Numbered from the stretch's first letter, positions 45,518-58,745 are shown. The stretch: DNA of 64,000 nt from Pyrrhosoma nymphula (GCA_963573305.1 OY754337.1:51659164-51723163); one strand, 5' to 3'. The notes: a model not told the origin generated them from the letters alone. Program-made: numbers and translations.

Positions 45518-46525
45518 GGGCGTTAGAAGATAGAATTTGGTTGCATGCATTTAGACATCTGTTGTCGAGGTTTAACCTGTTTTGTATTTCTGGCTCTTCC
45601 GTATTGTCATTTGTTAAACTTACTCCTACATATTTAAAATGGTCTACTTGTTCAAACGCATGCCCATCTATTTGCAGATGACCTGCATTTCCATTTTGGC
45701 GTCTTGAAAATGCATGTATTTAGTTTCTGTATAATTTATTTTCAGTCCTATTTTTTCCGTTTCCTTCATAAATACATTTGTCAACATTGTTAAATCTTCT
45801 AAACTTTCTGCGAATATCGCTACGTCGTCTGCAAAGGCTAAAACGTTTATTTTGGTCCCAATTTTGACACCAAGCTCCATCTCTGCTACTTTTTCCAGTG
45901 CTTCCTCAATTGCAATATTAAATAGAATTGGGGAGAGCCCATCTCCCTGCCTTACCCTTGTGCTTATTTTAAACGACTCGGAAATATTTCCGTTGATCCG
46001 TACTAAGCCCCTTGATTCTGTGCTGCTCAGCTTTGCTAGATTTATCAATTTTCTTGGGATTCCCATCTTATCCATTTTTATCCACAATCTATCTCTATAT
46101 ATACTGTCATACGCCTTTTGTAAATCGATAACAATTGCGTATAACTCCTTATTGTACTCTCAGTATTTGGATATAGCTACTTTTATACAGAATATTTTAT
46201 TTGTGGTCGACCTGCTTTTCATAAACCCTGCCTGATGCTCTTTGATAATTTCGGTTGTATAGCATTCTATGAGACTACTGATTATTTTTCAGAGGACTTT
46301 ATATGGTGTGGTGAGAAGATCAATACCTCTGAAATTATTGCAATCTTCTTTCTCTCCTTTCTTGTGTATGGGTACTACTATTGCTTACTGCCAATCGACT
46401 GGCATCACTTCCTTTTCCCATATTTTCAATAATATTCCCTATAGTCTATCAATTTTAATTTCACCTCTTTTTTATAATTCTGATGTGATTTCATCTTTTC
46501 CTGATTCTTTGTTGTCTATAATATA
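45518..46525 (-). mobile_element. LINE reverse transcriptase region, minus strand
   Basis: Reading from 46525 down: EITSELYKRG, IWEKEVMPVDWQ.AIVVPIH, KKGERKK (RT motifs 1-2), then a degraded middle, and the long frame below. After it comes VDGHAFEQVDHFKYVGVSL and RCLNACNQILSSNA to 45518, where the LTR begins. The endonuclease part is missing, so the element is 5'-truncated. Confidence 0.85.
45668..46087 (-). pseudogene. LINE reverse transcriptase palm domain fragment
   Basis: The 139-codon frame reads WIKMDKMGIPRKLINLAKL, RVRQGDGLSPILFNIAIEEA (motif B, RQG..LSP.LFN), and VLAFADDVAIFAES with the catalytic FADD (motif C), then GLKINYTETKYMHF. It is the middle of the RT. In this copy the frame is open, but stops exist on both sides, for example at the 3' side after VICK. 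Upstream motif A (FIDF.KAYD) is degraded near 46110-46130. Confidence 0.9.
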
Positions 46526-49500
46526 AAAAAAATAATCTAAAAAAATAGAATTCATCCTCGATCCATGGAATACCACGGGCAACGTATCAACCTTGAACGT
46601 CGCTTATGTAACAGACCTGTCCGCTAGGACTGGAAAATGGATCATTGCTAGGAAACGGAGGCGTGGAGGTACTAATTGGCCGTCATTAGAGGGCATCGTT
46701 TGCGCCAAATCTTTCGAATGAGTAGTCTTATGTGAGTCAAACATCATATAAACTCCGCGCTTCCCAATCAATCTTTATAAGAGGTGGCTATTCGATGATT
46801 CAAACCCCTGAAGATGCCTTTAGTAGTGTCCTTATGAATCGAATGCTTTGGCGGTCTGGCTGGAGTTTAATTGCGCCTCGCAAGCCGAATGCTCTCTACT
46901 CAGCGGACGCCGGCGAATATCACTGCCGAATGAATACCACCTTCCGTGACTCTTCAGACGAGATTATCCCGGCACTTTCCACATTTCATTCACGTCAATC
47001 GTTCCTCGCGCAGTTAATTGCAAAGCTCCGGGTTCGTCAAAAGCTGAACATTTTCATTTTCCCGTCCCCATTGGTAAATTCTGCGCTCGCTTTGTGATCG
47101 ATTCGACCAAATCATGGATGCTCGAAACCTTTTCCTGGCTTTACGAACGGCTGGGATCAGTGATGAAATCTTTTAAGTGTAAACAAGTTGAATCGCGTCT
47201 TAACTACGCAAGCGATTCGAGGTTTTGGTGAAATTTTCAATAGAGTTTCGTTCGCCTAAAAGACCATTAGTGTTTGCACATACAATGAAATACACATAAA
47301 ATGCATAGAATATATTATGATCGTGGTTGAAAAATAGACCCATACAATTAAAACCACAATGCTGCATGCATTTTTGAATATGTGCCGGAGAAATAATGCC
47401 GGAAATAAATCATTAATGAAGCAAAGAAAATGGGAAACAAAAAATAAAACTTCAACAAATGAGCATTATTTGAATTAATAATAATTGCCTGATTCTGGCA
47501 CATCAGTAAATTCTCAAGTAGGTACAAATTTAAGTCACCATATTATTTGCAAATTTTTTTCTTTTTTTTATACATGAGTGATTATATCCTTAGTAGCGCT
47601 GTTTATAAAACAAGTATAAAAATATATGAATTTTTACATGGACCTTTAATAAGTTACTTTGTTTTTCAAAAAACAATTTTTTCACATTCCTTCCACATTT
47701 CACAACCTATTGTACTCAAATTCAGCTTATCAATTGGCATCTTATTACAAATATAAAAAATAAACACCACTAATAAGCCTATTGCCTCCATAATCTTTGT
47801 TGCTTTTAGGTACATCATAATATTTCGAAGACTTTTTTAAGTCATTCTGTTTAATTACAACCGTTTTTTTAATTTTCCCAGGCTTATTTTTCCATGCTTA
47901 GATTTTACCATGACGTAGCAATTTTGGCAGAGAAGGAGGAAAATATGGCGAGATTGTGTAACCACAAAGAGCATATTACTGACCAATTTTTTTATTGGTC
48001 AATGTCGTCGATAACGTTTCAATAAACTTGACAGTAGCAGGCTTCACTTCGTAGAAGTTATTTGTGTTTGTATTCATGATTAATTAAAATACCTAGTACT
48101 TTTCTGCAATATTTGTTTTTCGAGAAATATAATCAGTATTTTAATTTGTCATGAAAACAAACGTTAATGGCCTTTTTCATAGTTTCAAAGAGATTTTTAT
48201 TCTTTTTGAAAAATATTATTTGAAAGTTCAATTTCTGCGTAGGATGCTGAGTAATTAAAAAAAACATTTTGTATCTTTAATTTTGTGAAAATCTGTATTC
48301 TGCAACGATAACTGAACTCTAATGTCTCTAATGTATTATAACACTGTCTGTACCACATGAGTATAATTAGGAATACTCTGCACTCTACTGCACTCATAGT
48401 ATAGCATATTAAGTCCCATCCACGTACATTACTTAATTTGACATAAAAACATGATTAGTAAAATAGTTAATTTAAGTATGAAAGCGTGTTTGACGATCAG
48501 TACGAACCCAGTGTGGAATCAAGCCCTGCTACACACCCTTGAGGTGGCTTTCAGGATGCCATGTTGTCGCAACGAGATAGAGCTGCGAAAGATAAATATT
48601 TGAAAATAAATACAAATAAATCAAAATAATGTTTTTTAGGATGAAATAAAAACACATAATTTCCACCAGACATAGACAACAAAAACTTGAGTGCTCAGGT
48701 AAATGTATATTGTTGCCTGTGAAGTTAGATCCCCAGTGATGAAATAATAATATAGTTTATTGTTCACAGATTTTTCAACCGATATGAACAATTTTCATGA
48801 ATCACAAAAGAGCTCAAAATAATTTTAAAATTTAGTGTCCAAAGCACCAATTTAAGAAAAAAGCATTACAATTTAGTGAAATACAAAAAAAGCAACATGC
48901 CAAATGAATGGAATAAACATAATAAATAAAACACAATATAGAATATGGGATATGAAGCAAGTTCACACGCAAGAACAAGCAAGCAATATAGATGACGTGA
49001 ACAGACAGGAAAAAGGAAGAAGACATTCCAAAAGTAGAAGTCTTCTTACAGCCATCAAAACAAGCTTGGAAGTAAACAAGCACTTCATTAAAATAAATAA
49101 TATTAACATGGTTTACTATGGAATTTAAGCTTTGATGCTGACTGCAGCCGAAAAAAGGTGATATGATACAAGGGCCGCGTTCTGTCATTGCAGAATAATG
49201 AATTTCAAATGGTCGCAGATAATCGCAAATAAATAATTCTAAAGATAAGTTTATCAGACTAATTTTGACGCCTTTTAGCTTGTGGGAAACAATAATGGAA
49301 ATGGGAAGGAATATGAAGAATAACCAATGATGACCTAGGACGGAAAATCACAGGAAATTATGAGCGACGTTTAGAGGGAGACTGATAATTTCATTGGTGA
49401 ATCTCGGAAGGATGGAACAGAAATAGTGTGTCTACTAATGCCCTTGCTTGAAACAGAAAAGTTTTTGCACTACTCCCTACCTAATACACTGTTCAACGAT

Positions 49501-49569
49501 TCATGTTTGCGTCTCGTGCATTTCAGCAATCTCCCCACCTATTTAAGCTGACATCCCTGATTTGTTGAC
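46526..49569. other. Unassigned DNA; GC-richer patch at 46.56-47.11 kb
   Basis: The patch 46560-47110 has higher CpG and a 121-residue open frame from a GTG. No family is recognised. The rest is AT-rich with no gene. Confidence 0.4.
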
Positions 49570-49574
49570 TTCAT

Positions 49575-49770
49575 TTATCTATTTTCTACTGCCTTTGAAA
49601 TAGCAATAACGGCCTTCTACATGGAGATTATTGTAGCAAAAACGAAATACGCACACAAACACCCATTCCCTGGGTGGTAAAAAATTAACCCAGGTGGAAC
49701 TCGAACCCGCGACCTTAGGACTAGAAGGCAAGGATAAAACCCCACCACCACCAAAAGCGATTGGTATTTG
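49575..49770 (-). mobile_element. tRNA-derived SINE, copy 2
   Basis: On the minus strand GTCGCGGGTTCGAGTTCCAC carries a B box (GGTTCGAGTTC), followed by CTGGGTTAATTTTTTACCA. The head GTCGCG.GTTCGAGT.CCACCTGGGT is shared with the copy at 38.2-38.5 kb; the bodies diverge after GGGTGTT. The upstream TGGTGGTGGGGTTTTATCC is a degenerate A-box region. Confidence 0.7.
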
Positions 49771-51799
49771 AGATTTAATAAATACCCTCTTCATTTTCGT
49801 TTGTTATCAAGATATTAGATCTCTGATATCTCATGTATATCTTATAACTATATTTTTTTAATTTGTTCGTAGGTTAAAAATATTTCCTTCAAATGAAAAA
49901 AAATTAGTCGGATTGAGGCTTTAAGAAAAATCAGTGGACAATTATGAGTGGATGGATGGTCGTTTTCTGGCATCGGCAAGGTTTTGGTTCCTTGGTATTG
50001 ATGACCATTACAATAATACAAGGAATGTAGATTTTAGGGTACTAGGTTAAACCCGATTATAAAGTAGAACAGAAACTTTGCTAAGAGAATCAAAGGGGAA
50101 TGTAATTTTTGAAGGTAACTTGGCACCCGTTATCTCATTTGAAGGATTACTATGAGAAATACATGCTTCCGAAGAGCCTTCTTGGGGTTGGTACTAACAC
50201 CCAACATAATAAACTAAGATTCCTGTAGCTTTCAGTCCACGTTCTGTTGTGCAGCGCAAGCGACGCAATACTGTCACTGGTCCTCCTATTCATAGCCAAT
50301 TTTTCCCTCACGGACCGATAGTTATAGGAAACACATAATTTGTATATTTTTCCTGCTATAACAAGCAACGGGCTCCCGCCGCCTATCAGGCGGCCGCCCT
50401 TCGCTTGTATTAACAGAACGCGTTATTTGGTTCCGAAAGTGGTAGTGTCAGTGTGGACCGGGGAGGTGGGGCAAGGGGAGATTAAGGAAGGAGGGAGAGG
50501 CGGGAGGGAGAGGGGGGGGGACAGTAATAAGAAAAACTGTAACCTTACAAACTTCAGAAAGTGACACTACTGTGTATAACATTGATATGATGGCTTCATT
50601 CCTCTCTTATGATAATTCTTGTATTTTTCAATCAAAGCTGCAAACCTTCAAATACCTTGTGGCAAGGGAAAAATTTCTCTGATCACGTTTAAATTTTGCA
50701 TAGTAGCTACTTTTAACAGAGGGAAAATAATAAATAGTGGTGCGAATAAAAATGTTGAAGTTTATTTTTAAGGGACATCCTACTGTACATCTACGTTTTA
50801 TACCTGCGAGCGACCTCGAGGTGTTGCTGAATGAAGTTTTCAACTGTTTTTGGCTTAAAGTTGTGAAATTTTATGTTGAATAGCGAAGAAGAAAAACTTT
50901 CTGAATTTTACATAGAATTATAATTGTACGACCGATTTATCACGGTTTTATCACAAACATTAGAAAACTGATATGGTAAATAGGACCACATGAAACTCAC
51001 AACCAATAGATTTTGAATCTTAAGGTACACCATAAGGCTAACCTATACTTGGGGCACCATCATTTAAGAAGACACCCGGTCTCAAGTAACTGTGAGAATA
51101 CTCGCTCAACTAACGAAATAGAAACAAATTAGGACGACGGCTAAATTTCCAAAGAAAAATCTCAAGTATCATACTGAAAGTAGTTAGCTATACCATGAGG
51201 AACATCTTTTCCTAGTTTCCTGGTAGTGAAGACGAGAAGAGAAAAAAATTAGATCTGGATTGACTTCTTTGGAGAGCTTGTATTTATGAAACTTTGTTCT
51301 TATAAGAAACTTCCCCGACATCAAATTTTCCTCACTGAAGGAAATTGTATTGCCAGGACACCCACTGCATCGCGTCCCAGCGCTACTATCTTTGTGCGGT
51401 GCTGTGTGAACATCCCCACAATATACAAGCATGCCGTTGAATTACGCAATAGGCAAGTGAGCTAAAGCGCCTTACAGTCGGGTCTTCCCACGCTCCATGC
51501 TTGCCATGCATATCTTTGGAGGTGTGTTACTTGGTTGTCTGTGCATAGACGCACACCATAATGTCAGAGAAGGAATAACCAGAAGATTCAGGATTGGAAA
51601 TCCTGAATGAATGAAGCCGTGGAAAGCTCAATACTGATGCGTTAGGTGGAAACTACTCCTCGTTGATTTTGTATATGTATTTACTGCCTCACCAAGTGCT
51701 ATAGACAACCTAGTAGTCCTCAATATGCATGAAGTTATCTGCGGCTTTATGGTAAAGGTCTGTTTTCTCGTGGTACCGTTCATTCAACGCCACGAAGTA
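49771..51799. other. Unassigned DNA with a G-rich tract
   Basis: 50460-50520 is a purine tract with repeated GGG/GGGG runs and nine consecutive G at the end, quadruplex-prone. No gene recognised elsewhere. Confidence 0.4.
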
Positions 51800-52030
51800 T
51801 GCCTACATTTGGTATGTCAGACTACGAGAAGAAACAATCTAAGACTTTTCCCACCCTATGCTGGTAGTGAAGTCTATTCAGGACCTCAAAAAAGTCATAT
51901 TCTGCATAGCTTCCGACTTTTTGATAGCCGAGTCGTGTCTACTTCAGCGCATTCAGATCTGAAGGCGATGGAAGACTCGAGCATCGAAGCGTTGGCAGCA
52001 ATGTAGAATTTTACCCTGTGAAAATCCCGA
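51800..52030 (+). repeat. Dispersed repeat, related to 62.2-62.35 kb
   Basis: GCTGGTAGTGAAGTCTATTC and CATCGAAGCGTTGGCA with AATGTAGAATTTTACC are found in diverged form at 62160-62345. Both carry CTGRAGRCGATGG, a variable spacer, and CATCGAAGCGTYGGCA. This layout is a decayed relative of the CTGATGAT/GAAAC box pattern described at 2.1 kb. Confidence 0.55.
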
Positions 52031-55000
52031 ATAGATTTCATTACTAGGAGAACTATTGTGAAATTATAAATTGTCATTCTCACACTTCACTTCGTGGATT
52101 AGTTCCTTGTTCTTGAAACAATCTTAGCCTTGATCGGCCAACATTGCGATAACCACTAGGCTTATATTCTTAGGTGATTATGAGGAGACCGTTCTTGCGG
52201 CATACTTCCTGAATTGTAGCACAATTTAGTTTTGTTTTATTATTTCTTCTTCTAAATTAATTTTTTTGATTGTCACTAATTATTTTGTTTATTACCCTTA
52301 TTTGCAATGTAAAATCATGTAGTTTTCTTGGGAATTTCATTTAATCTGATATAATGTTCTTTCTGCCTCTCTTAGACTATAAGCACGTCTCGCTACCGTC
52401 CAGTACTACTGGAACTGCCATCCGTTTTAAAATCTTCACTTTAGTCAATAATTTTTATTAGATATCAATTTTGAATTTTTTCACTACATGTATTTTGATT
52501 AATTACGTATTTTAAAATTATGGGGATGCATTCTTTCGAAAAACCCTTGGCCTTTTCTTCTTTGAAGCTCATCTAGGGTATTTGAGTATTGTATATAGTT
52601 CGTTTAACATACATATTGAGAGGCGTTAGATTTTTATCAGAGATAGATAGAAGTTAGATTTAAAACTTAATTTCATCCATGTTTGATCACTATTACAGTG
52701 CAAAAAATCAATCGTGGTTACGATTATTGAAATTCTATTATTAGTGAGCGCACATCAACTGTGCTCACGGTCTGTGCTGAATGGCTCAAACTAGTTCCCA
52801 GGCTCTGAAATGAATGGAAAGGATATGCGCTGGTGAGTTACAAAGTGAGCAGCACACTAAAGCAAATGGAAAGCGCATGCTATGATGCATTATACTAGCA
52901 ATAGCTTGAGTTTTGGTTTTTCTTATCCACGTCATATTATTAACTATGAGCAAGCAAAATATTTTTCTAATTGTTTTCTAAAGGATAAATTTAATACTTA
53001 ACCAAGGATAATTTTCTAAAAGTGCCATATGCCAGTGTTAATGTCATTTTTATTTCATATGTCAGCTGTTCTGTCCTTGTGGAGTTTTGAAGGTTATGAT
53101 AACAAGGGCTTTTAAGGGAGCTCTTTATTTTGGCTCTTAAGATTAGTGCGAGACTTCTTGAGTTATCATCATTTATGGGAGGAAATATATCTTTAGCAGA
53201 GCATTGTATCTTATTTTCACGCCTTTTACTGTCGAGAACATTTGCGTAGTATCTTAACACAAAGCACGAAAAAAACTCTGTCGCTAAGACTGTTTTGTTA
53301 AGTTCCTAAATTTCATTTCTCTTTTGCTTTTCAGTCTTTAAGTATTACCTTCATATTAAGTCGCTTGGTTCTCTATATTTACTCATATTTACGTAAAATG
53401 AATTTTTATCGTACGCGATATGTTTACATAGTGCGTAATTCTATGGATTCTACAAAACTTCTTACTATGTGCTTTAGTATATTCCGGCGCTTAGCTGACT
53501 TCATTTATAGATTGTTGTATGAGGAAGACGAATGAGTCCTTTCACTTATACTTCGGGGGAAAATAACGATAATTATTTTAAACTTCATTGCCATTATGAC
53601 TAAAGTAAGTCCCTTTTCTACGATTTGCCTCGAAAAATAAAAAAGAAACTTTTAAGCCAAACATTTTATATTCTATTGTTCTGTTATTACGAATTTTAAA
53701 AATACCATAAATTGCAAAATATTCTTTCTCAAAACTCATGCTACTGGTGAAAATTCGTGACAAAAGTGGTATGCAGTAGCGATATAAAATGCATTTATTA
53801 CTTTACTTCGCCTATCTGTAAGTCACACTCACCCAATATGCTGTCAATGGACCAACCCCTCTTGGTGCGTGTTCAAAAGACTCGAGTCCTTTAACCCCGT
53901 TTATTCACACCCGTTTGTTTTCTCCTTTAAATTGGAGTATAAACCTCTTTAACGACGGCCTAATGTTTTTAGGATTCCGCATGATTTTAAGGTTAATGAT
54001 GCTGCTCTTCATTATTCAGGCCAGCCTTTCCGGGTGATGTTAGCTAATGTATGCACATTCCCGGGGCAATGAACTGTCGTTTTATTCGTGAATTTCCCTT
54101 GCATTGGTTGTTGTTATTAGAAAAGGCGGCGGACTCACGAGGTCATTTGTAGCATAATGAATGGGTAAGTAAGTTTACACAGCTAGGGTCAAAATAGTGA
54201 TTGAGGAAGTAAGGAAAAACACCCGGCGTTAGCATTTAACGGCGTTAACGGTGTCCTACTCTAATGAGAAAACACCAATGGGTCTACGTCTTTACCTAGA
54301 ATCCCACTGACCGGCAAAGTACTGCCCTTGAACTACTCTTTACGCAGCAGTAAAGTTTTTTTACATAAAAATATTTCTCTCTCCACCAGCAAATGAACCC
54401 TAACCTTCGTATGGGAATCCTGTATTTTAACCACAACATAAATACTGTTCTTATTTTACGAGAAACAATGCTGTTTTGCGTCAATATGTTTTCTTAATCC
54501 ATTCTTACCTCTTATTTCGTAGTTTTTTAATTTCGAATTTTGATTCTTTAGGGCTCAGGAGTTATTCCTTTTGGTTCATAAAATTTATGACGTTATCAAT
54601 AGACCACACATAACACCACAAACCTAAGAATTATTATTATTTTCGCTAATATGCAAAGGAAAACCTGTGTTCTCCGGTAATATTGCTTTCATATTGATCA
54701 ATCACTGTTTGTGTTGATAAAATATGTCATTACTCTTTCAATATTGCTCTCTATCAAATGAGTTTTTTATGGCGCAAAAATTATTTAACGTATTTTATCT
54801 GGTGTCGATCAATTTATTGCGTACTAATAGTTTTTTAACTGCTGATGGAGCCTATACTTATGCACCAAATAACGCTGTGGATTTCAATGACGTTGCACTT
54901 CTGAATATATTTGTTTCATATGCTAATCGAAACGTATTTGATCCCTGTGTCTGAAAACAATCACTCCTAGATAGGAAGAAAAGCAAATTAATTGCCATGA

Positions 55001-55508
55001 GCAAGAGAGAGTTTTAAGTTGTTGACTACCCTCAATGAGTGTACACTTATTGAGTATAGTAAACCGTTTCATGTGATGATATATTGGTCGATTTATTTTA
55101 TGCAAAAGCACTCTTTTCCTACTGCTGTGTCTAGATTTACAAGTTACCAAAATCGTCTGTCTTTGTCAAACAAAAAATAATTATACCGATGCCAACTAAA
55201 CTTGAATCCTTTCCGTTTGGAGGTTACTCATAATGTTATAGCAAAAAGAGGCGTTAACTTAGATATAAAGCAAAGAGAGATTTTCGTTTATTTTTCGCTT
55301 GCTTCGCAGTGTACTTAATAATTATTTAATTTGATTTTTTCCTGGTATCCATGACATCTATCCAGTCCAGAGTTCCACTTTCTCTTCTTAATATTCTGAA
55401 CCAGATTGTTTATGACCTCTACAATTGTTTTATGGCATTACTTCTGTATTCAATTTGATTTATAAAAGAACTTGAAATATTGTTTTTACACTTAAAGCTC
55501 ATTTTATG
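52031..55508. other. Unassigned AT-rich DNA
   Basis: No gene or known element. Confidence 0.4.
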
Positions 55509-55567
55509 ACTTACTTACTTACTACTGACTTACTTCAAAGAAGTAAGTCAGTAGTAAGTAAGTAAGT
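55509..55567. repeat. Perfect hairpin, 28-bp arms, 3-nt loop
   Basis: Arms 55509-55536 and 55540-55567 are exact reverse complements around AAA. The arms consist of ACTT/AAGT tetramers broken by one ACTACTGACTT segment. AAGT repeats continue to about 55588 on the right. Confidence 0.95.
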
Positions 55568-55588
55568 AAGTAGTAAGTAAGTAAGTAA

Positions 55589-55974
55589 ACCCTTGGCGTT
55601 TTCTTCTTTTTACTTACAGTCATCTTATATTTTTTAAGGAGGGCATTCTTGATATTGAGGGCTGCGTTGCTAGTCATAATTATTATTACTTTGATTCTCG
55701 GCTAAAAATTTGATGTAAGTTACAGTCGTCCTACCCTCCCGGATTTTGTTTTGCGTGAAATATTTTTCATTGTGATGATGAGTACCCCGGCATTAGTAGA
55801 GGTGCTCATAAAACATCAATGTATCGAATATTCGACATTTTGAGCAAATTTTTGAAATAAATCAACAATAGTTTTGGGTACTATATATGGCTATGAAACT
55901 GAAAAAATATTCGCCAAACAATTTCCGGAAAATGTAAAAGATTGTCTTAAAATATGAGCTTAGCTGCCTTTCCC
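55589..55974. other. Unassigned DNA
   Basis: Nothing recognised. Confidence 0.35.
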
Positions 55975-56115
55975 TTGGGGTTGGACTTACCTTGACGCGG
56001 TGACCCCTTGAGTTGAAATGGTGGGAGCAATAATAGCTGCTCTTGGTAGGGCAACCCATGCCAGATAGGTCAATGGAGTCTGGCGATAGGTAGCTCACGT
56101 GATGGTGTAGCGTCA
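55975..56115 (+). repeat. LINE 5' UTR-like repeat
   Basis: TGGTGGGAGCAATAATAGCT, CATGCCAGATAGGTCAATGG and CACGTGATGGT align with 12091-12200, the 5' region of the endonuclease-bearing LINE fragment. No endonuclease frame follows. Confidence 0.6.
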
Positions 56116-56139
56116 AAAAACACTATTTGGTTCCTTTTT

Positions 56140-56650
56140 AAGCAGAAATTTTCTGGATGCTTAATTTTTTGTACTGATCCGGCCATTACCACTTTCTCAG
56201 TAATTGCCATTCGGTTGACTGCAGCTCTCCATCCTACCCTATCTATTACTAGTTCCCTTTTTCGTTGGTAATACTTCATATGAATTATATTCTCTTTATT
56301 TGGTCTTTGTACTTATCCCTTGGCCTACCTCTTAGGACATTTCCCGCTTTTTTCCTTCACTTATATTCCTCATAAACCCATTCTGCCTCTGACTGGGCCC
56401 AAACCATCTTTTTCTCCTTTTCAGTATAGTGTTCCACGTGGTCCTTATCTCTTCTACCCTTCTTCATAGTTCTTTGTTTCTTCTTTATCCGTCAATTTGA
56501 TCTTCAGCATCCGACTCCAACACCAGATTTAGAAAGCTCCTAATCTTTTCTCTCCTGCTTTATCCAATGGCCAATGCTTCTAATCCCTAGAATACCACGC
56601 TCTTCACGAATGGTGCCACTGCCTCTTATGTTCGCTGTATCACATATACG
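56140..56650 (-). mobile_element. Possible LINE 3' remnant
   Basis: On the minus strand KEKDGLGPVRGRMGL and QRKRELVIDRVGWRAAVNRM can be read in broken frames. RGR...D.RVGWRAAV resembles the end of some LINE proteins. The match is weak and no RT motif is present. Confidence 0.35.
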
Positions 56651-58694
56651 ATATTTTTAATTTAATGTATTGATAATTTAAATATTTTCAATGTGTTGAC
56701 TCTTTCATATTCCTGTCCAATACTTGCAACAAAAGACAGCCAGTAGCGTTTCCAGCGACCAAATATTGTGGCGACGCATTATTGCGTGCCGCTGTCCTCA
56801 AAACCGAGATGTCCACTCATTCTGGGCTTTCTTCTTTTAATCAAACGCGCCAGCAATAAAGTCGCCTTACTTAATAACCAACCGGAGAGGGAGAGCAAGA
56901 CGCCACGGCAGTAAAAATACAAGTCCCTCCTTTTCCCCTACTAAGCACGAAGGGTCGGACCGCACTGTAGCGGCAGGAAATCCCCATCAACCAAGTAAGA
57001 GAGGACTTTCTCCATCTCGTCAAAAAATAAAAGTCCGCCGTTAATTTCTCGGCCTCTTTCCCAGAGGGTGCTAAAGTTGAAGAGCAGGCAGGGCCTTCCG
57101 TGCTGCAAATAGCGTTGGAGCTCGGCGAGTAAGGGTGAGATAGAGAAAAATGTTTACGGAGACAGCAATGAGAGAGAGCATTAAGGGGGCAGAGGGGGCT
57201 CAGGCGATTCTGATTAAGCACGCGAGGTGGATGGCGTTTTTCGTCACAGAAACGATGCTCGTAGTCCAACGCACGAATATGACTGCCTACTGCGGGGGAC
57301 AGTTTCATCTTATAGCTCGCATGTCTCTCCGCTACCTCCACATGTAAGCTAGCAGCTGTACATTACCTCGCTGACGTTTCAAGGGACGCTACCACTGTCC
57401 ACATCAATAATTTCACTGAGTTATGAACTTTGCGGAAACATTTTTTTTTACAAAATATTTTCGGCGTTATCATAAAAGAAACTACGATTTATCAAGTGAA
57501 TAGAAGGAAGACTCTCCAATGAAAAATATTAAAATGAGATAATACTTTGCTCTTTCCACACCAGGAATACACGGCAAGCATATGGAAACTTGCACAGAAG
57601 TATTTATTTCGCGAAGTAAATGAAATACAAATGAAACACTTTGTTTAAAACTGATGCGATTGATCAGAAAGAGGCACATAGCTGTTGGAAGGGTTAGGTT
57701 GTGAACCCTTAGAGACTCGGAGGCTACACGCTAGGCTTAGTTTTCTTGAAAAACTCCCATCAGGCGAGTTTCAGTGCTATCTACACGGAGAATCTTATTT
57801 TATCCCCACACTATATCTCTATAACTGATAAAAGTGATAAAATAAGATAGATACAGGGCCATTTTATGTTCAATTCTATTTGAGTCTTCTCTTTTTAATC
57901 TTGAAAATCTCCCATATGCTCTCTCAATAGGTTGTTTGTGCTTGTCCATTGAATGAATTGTTTAAAAATGAATTATGTTCCACAGCACAATGTCCTAGAA
58001 CAATAAAATTAATAATAAATAAAGATAGGGTGAGTGTTTTATTAATTGTATAAGTAATGTCTTCCGTTTGCGTTGGTTATGCAAAATATATTCCTTTCTT
58101 TATGTTTTTTTTTTCTCATTTAAAACTACAATCAAATCACTCTGTTCCCAGTATCTCTCCAACCATGGGATGGCGAAAGTTTTTGAGAGCTCTAATTCCA
58201 TTTCTGCGGTGCCACAAAACGCCAGCACTTTCACCGCTTCTTCAAACGTCGCAGGGAGATGAATTCACTCCCCTGTCTTGTGAAAAGGCTCGTTTACCGT
58301 GAAAAAAATGTCGCCGCGTGAACAATGAAGGCTTTTAACTATATTAACGGCGTTACTAAACGCTGTTGAAGTAATTAAAATTACATTTTTGGTAGCCTCA
58401 ATTTTTTTCCATACTACTACTTACGCGAAAATCTCATGAGCTGAAGAAATGAATTTGCTCAGTTTTTATCTCATGTTTTACAGTAAAATACCAGAAATTA
58501 AGTAATAAAGAATCAGAAATAGGCACGGTACCTTATTTAAATCATGGTATAGAATTTAGTGTTTCTCAGTATAATTATTTTTCTACTACCATTCAAGTCT
58601 TCCACCTAATTATTGCTACTGGTCTAATACTTTGTCACTCTTTCATTTTGCAGTCAAAATAAATAACTTGGAGTTGCTTCACATAAAGTTTATT
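56651..58694. other. Unassigned DNA; CpG-richer patch at 56.86-57.37 kb
   Basis: The patch is about 500 bases with frequent CG words and a 156-residue minus frame (56871-57341) that has an internal ATG but no recognised family. It could be a promoter or 5' exon of a host gene. The remainder is AT-rich. Confidence 0.35.
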
Positions 58695-58745
58695 TTTCAT
58701 TACCTACGTTTCGTTGTTGTAAACATCATGATCAGACATGAGTTA
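58695..58745 (-). repeat. Dispersed repeat with partial hammerhead-like box
   Basis: On the minus strand TCTGATCATGATGTTTACAA, then CAACGAAACGTAGGTAATG. The TGATNATG and CGAAACGT boxes are kept, but stem pairing is poor. Confidence 0.4.

Noticed and set aside
46732..47097. Immunoglobulin-like fragment (AGEYHCRM)
   Set aside because: A single short string resembling the Y.C of Ig domains with no other Ig residues; treated as chance.
56871..57341. 156-residue minus-strand open frame
   Set aside because: It lies in a GC-richer patch where stop codons are rarer by chance. No motif, no supporting splice context.
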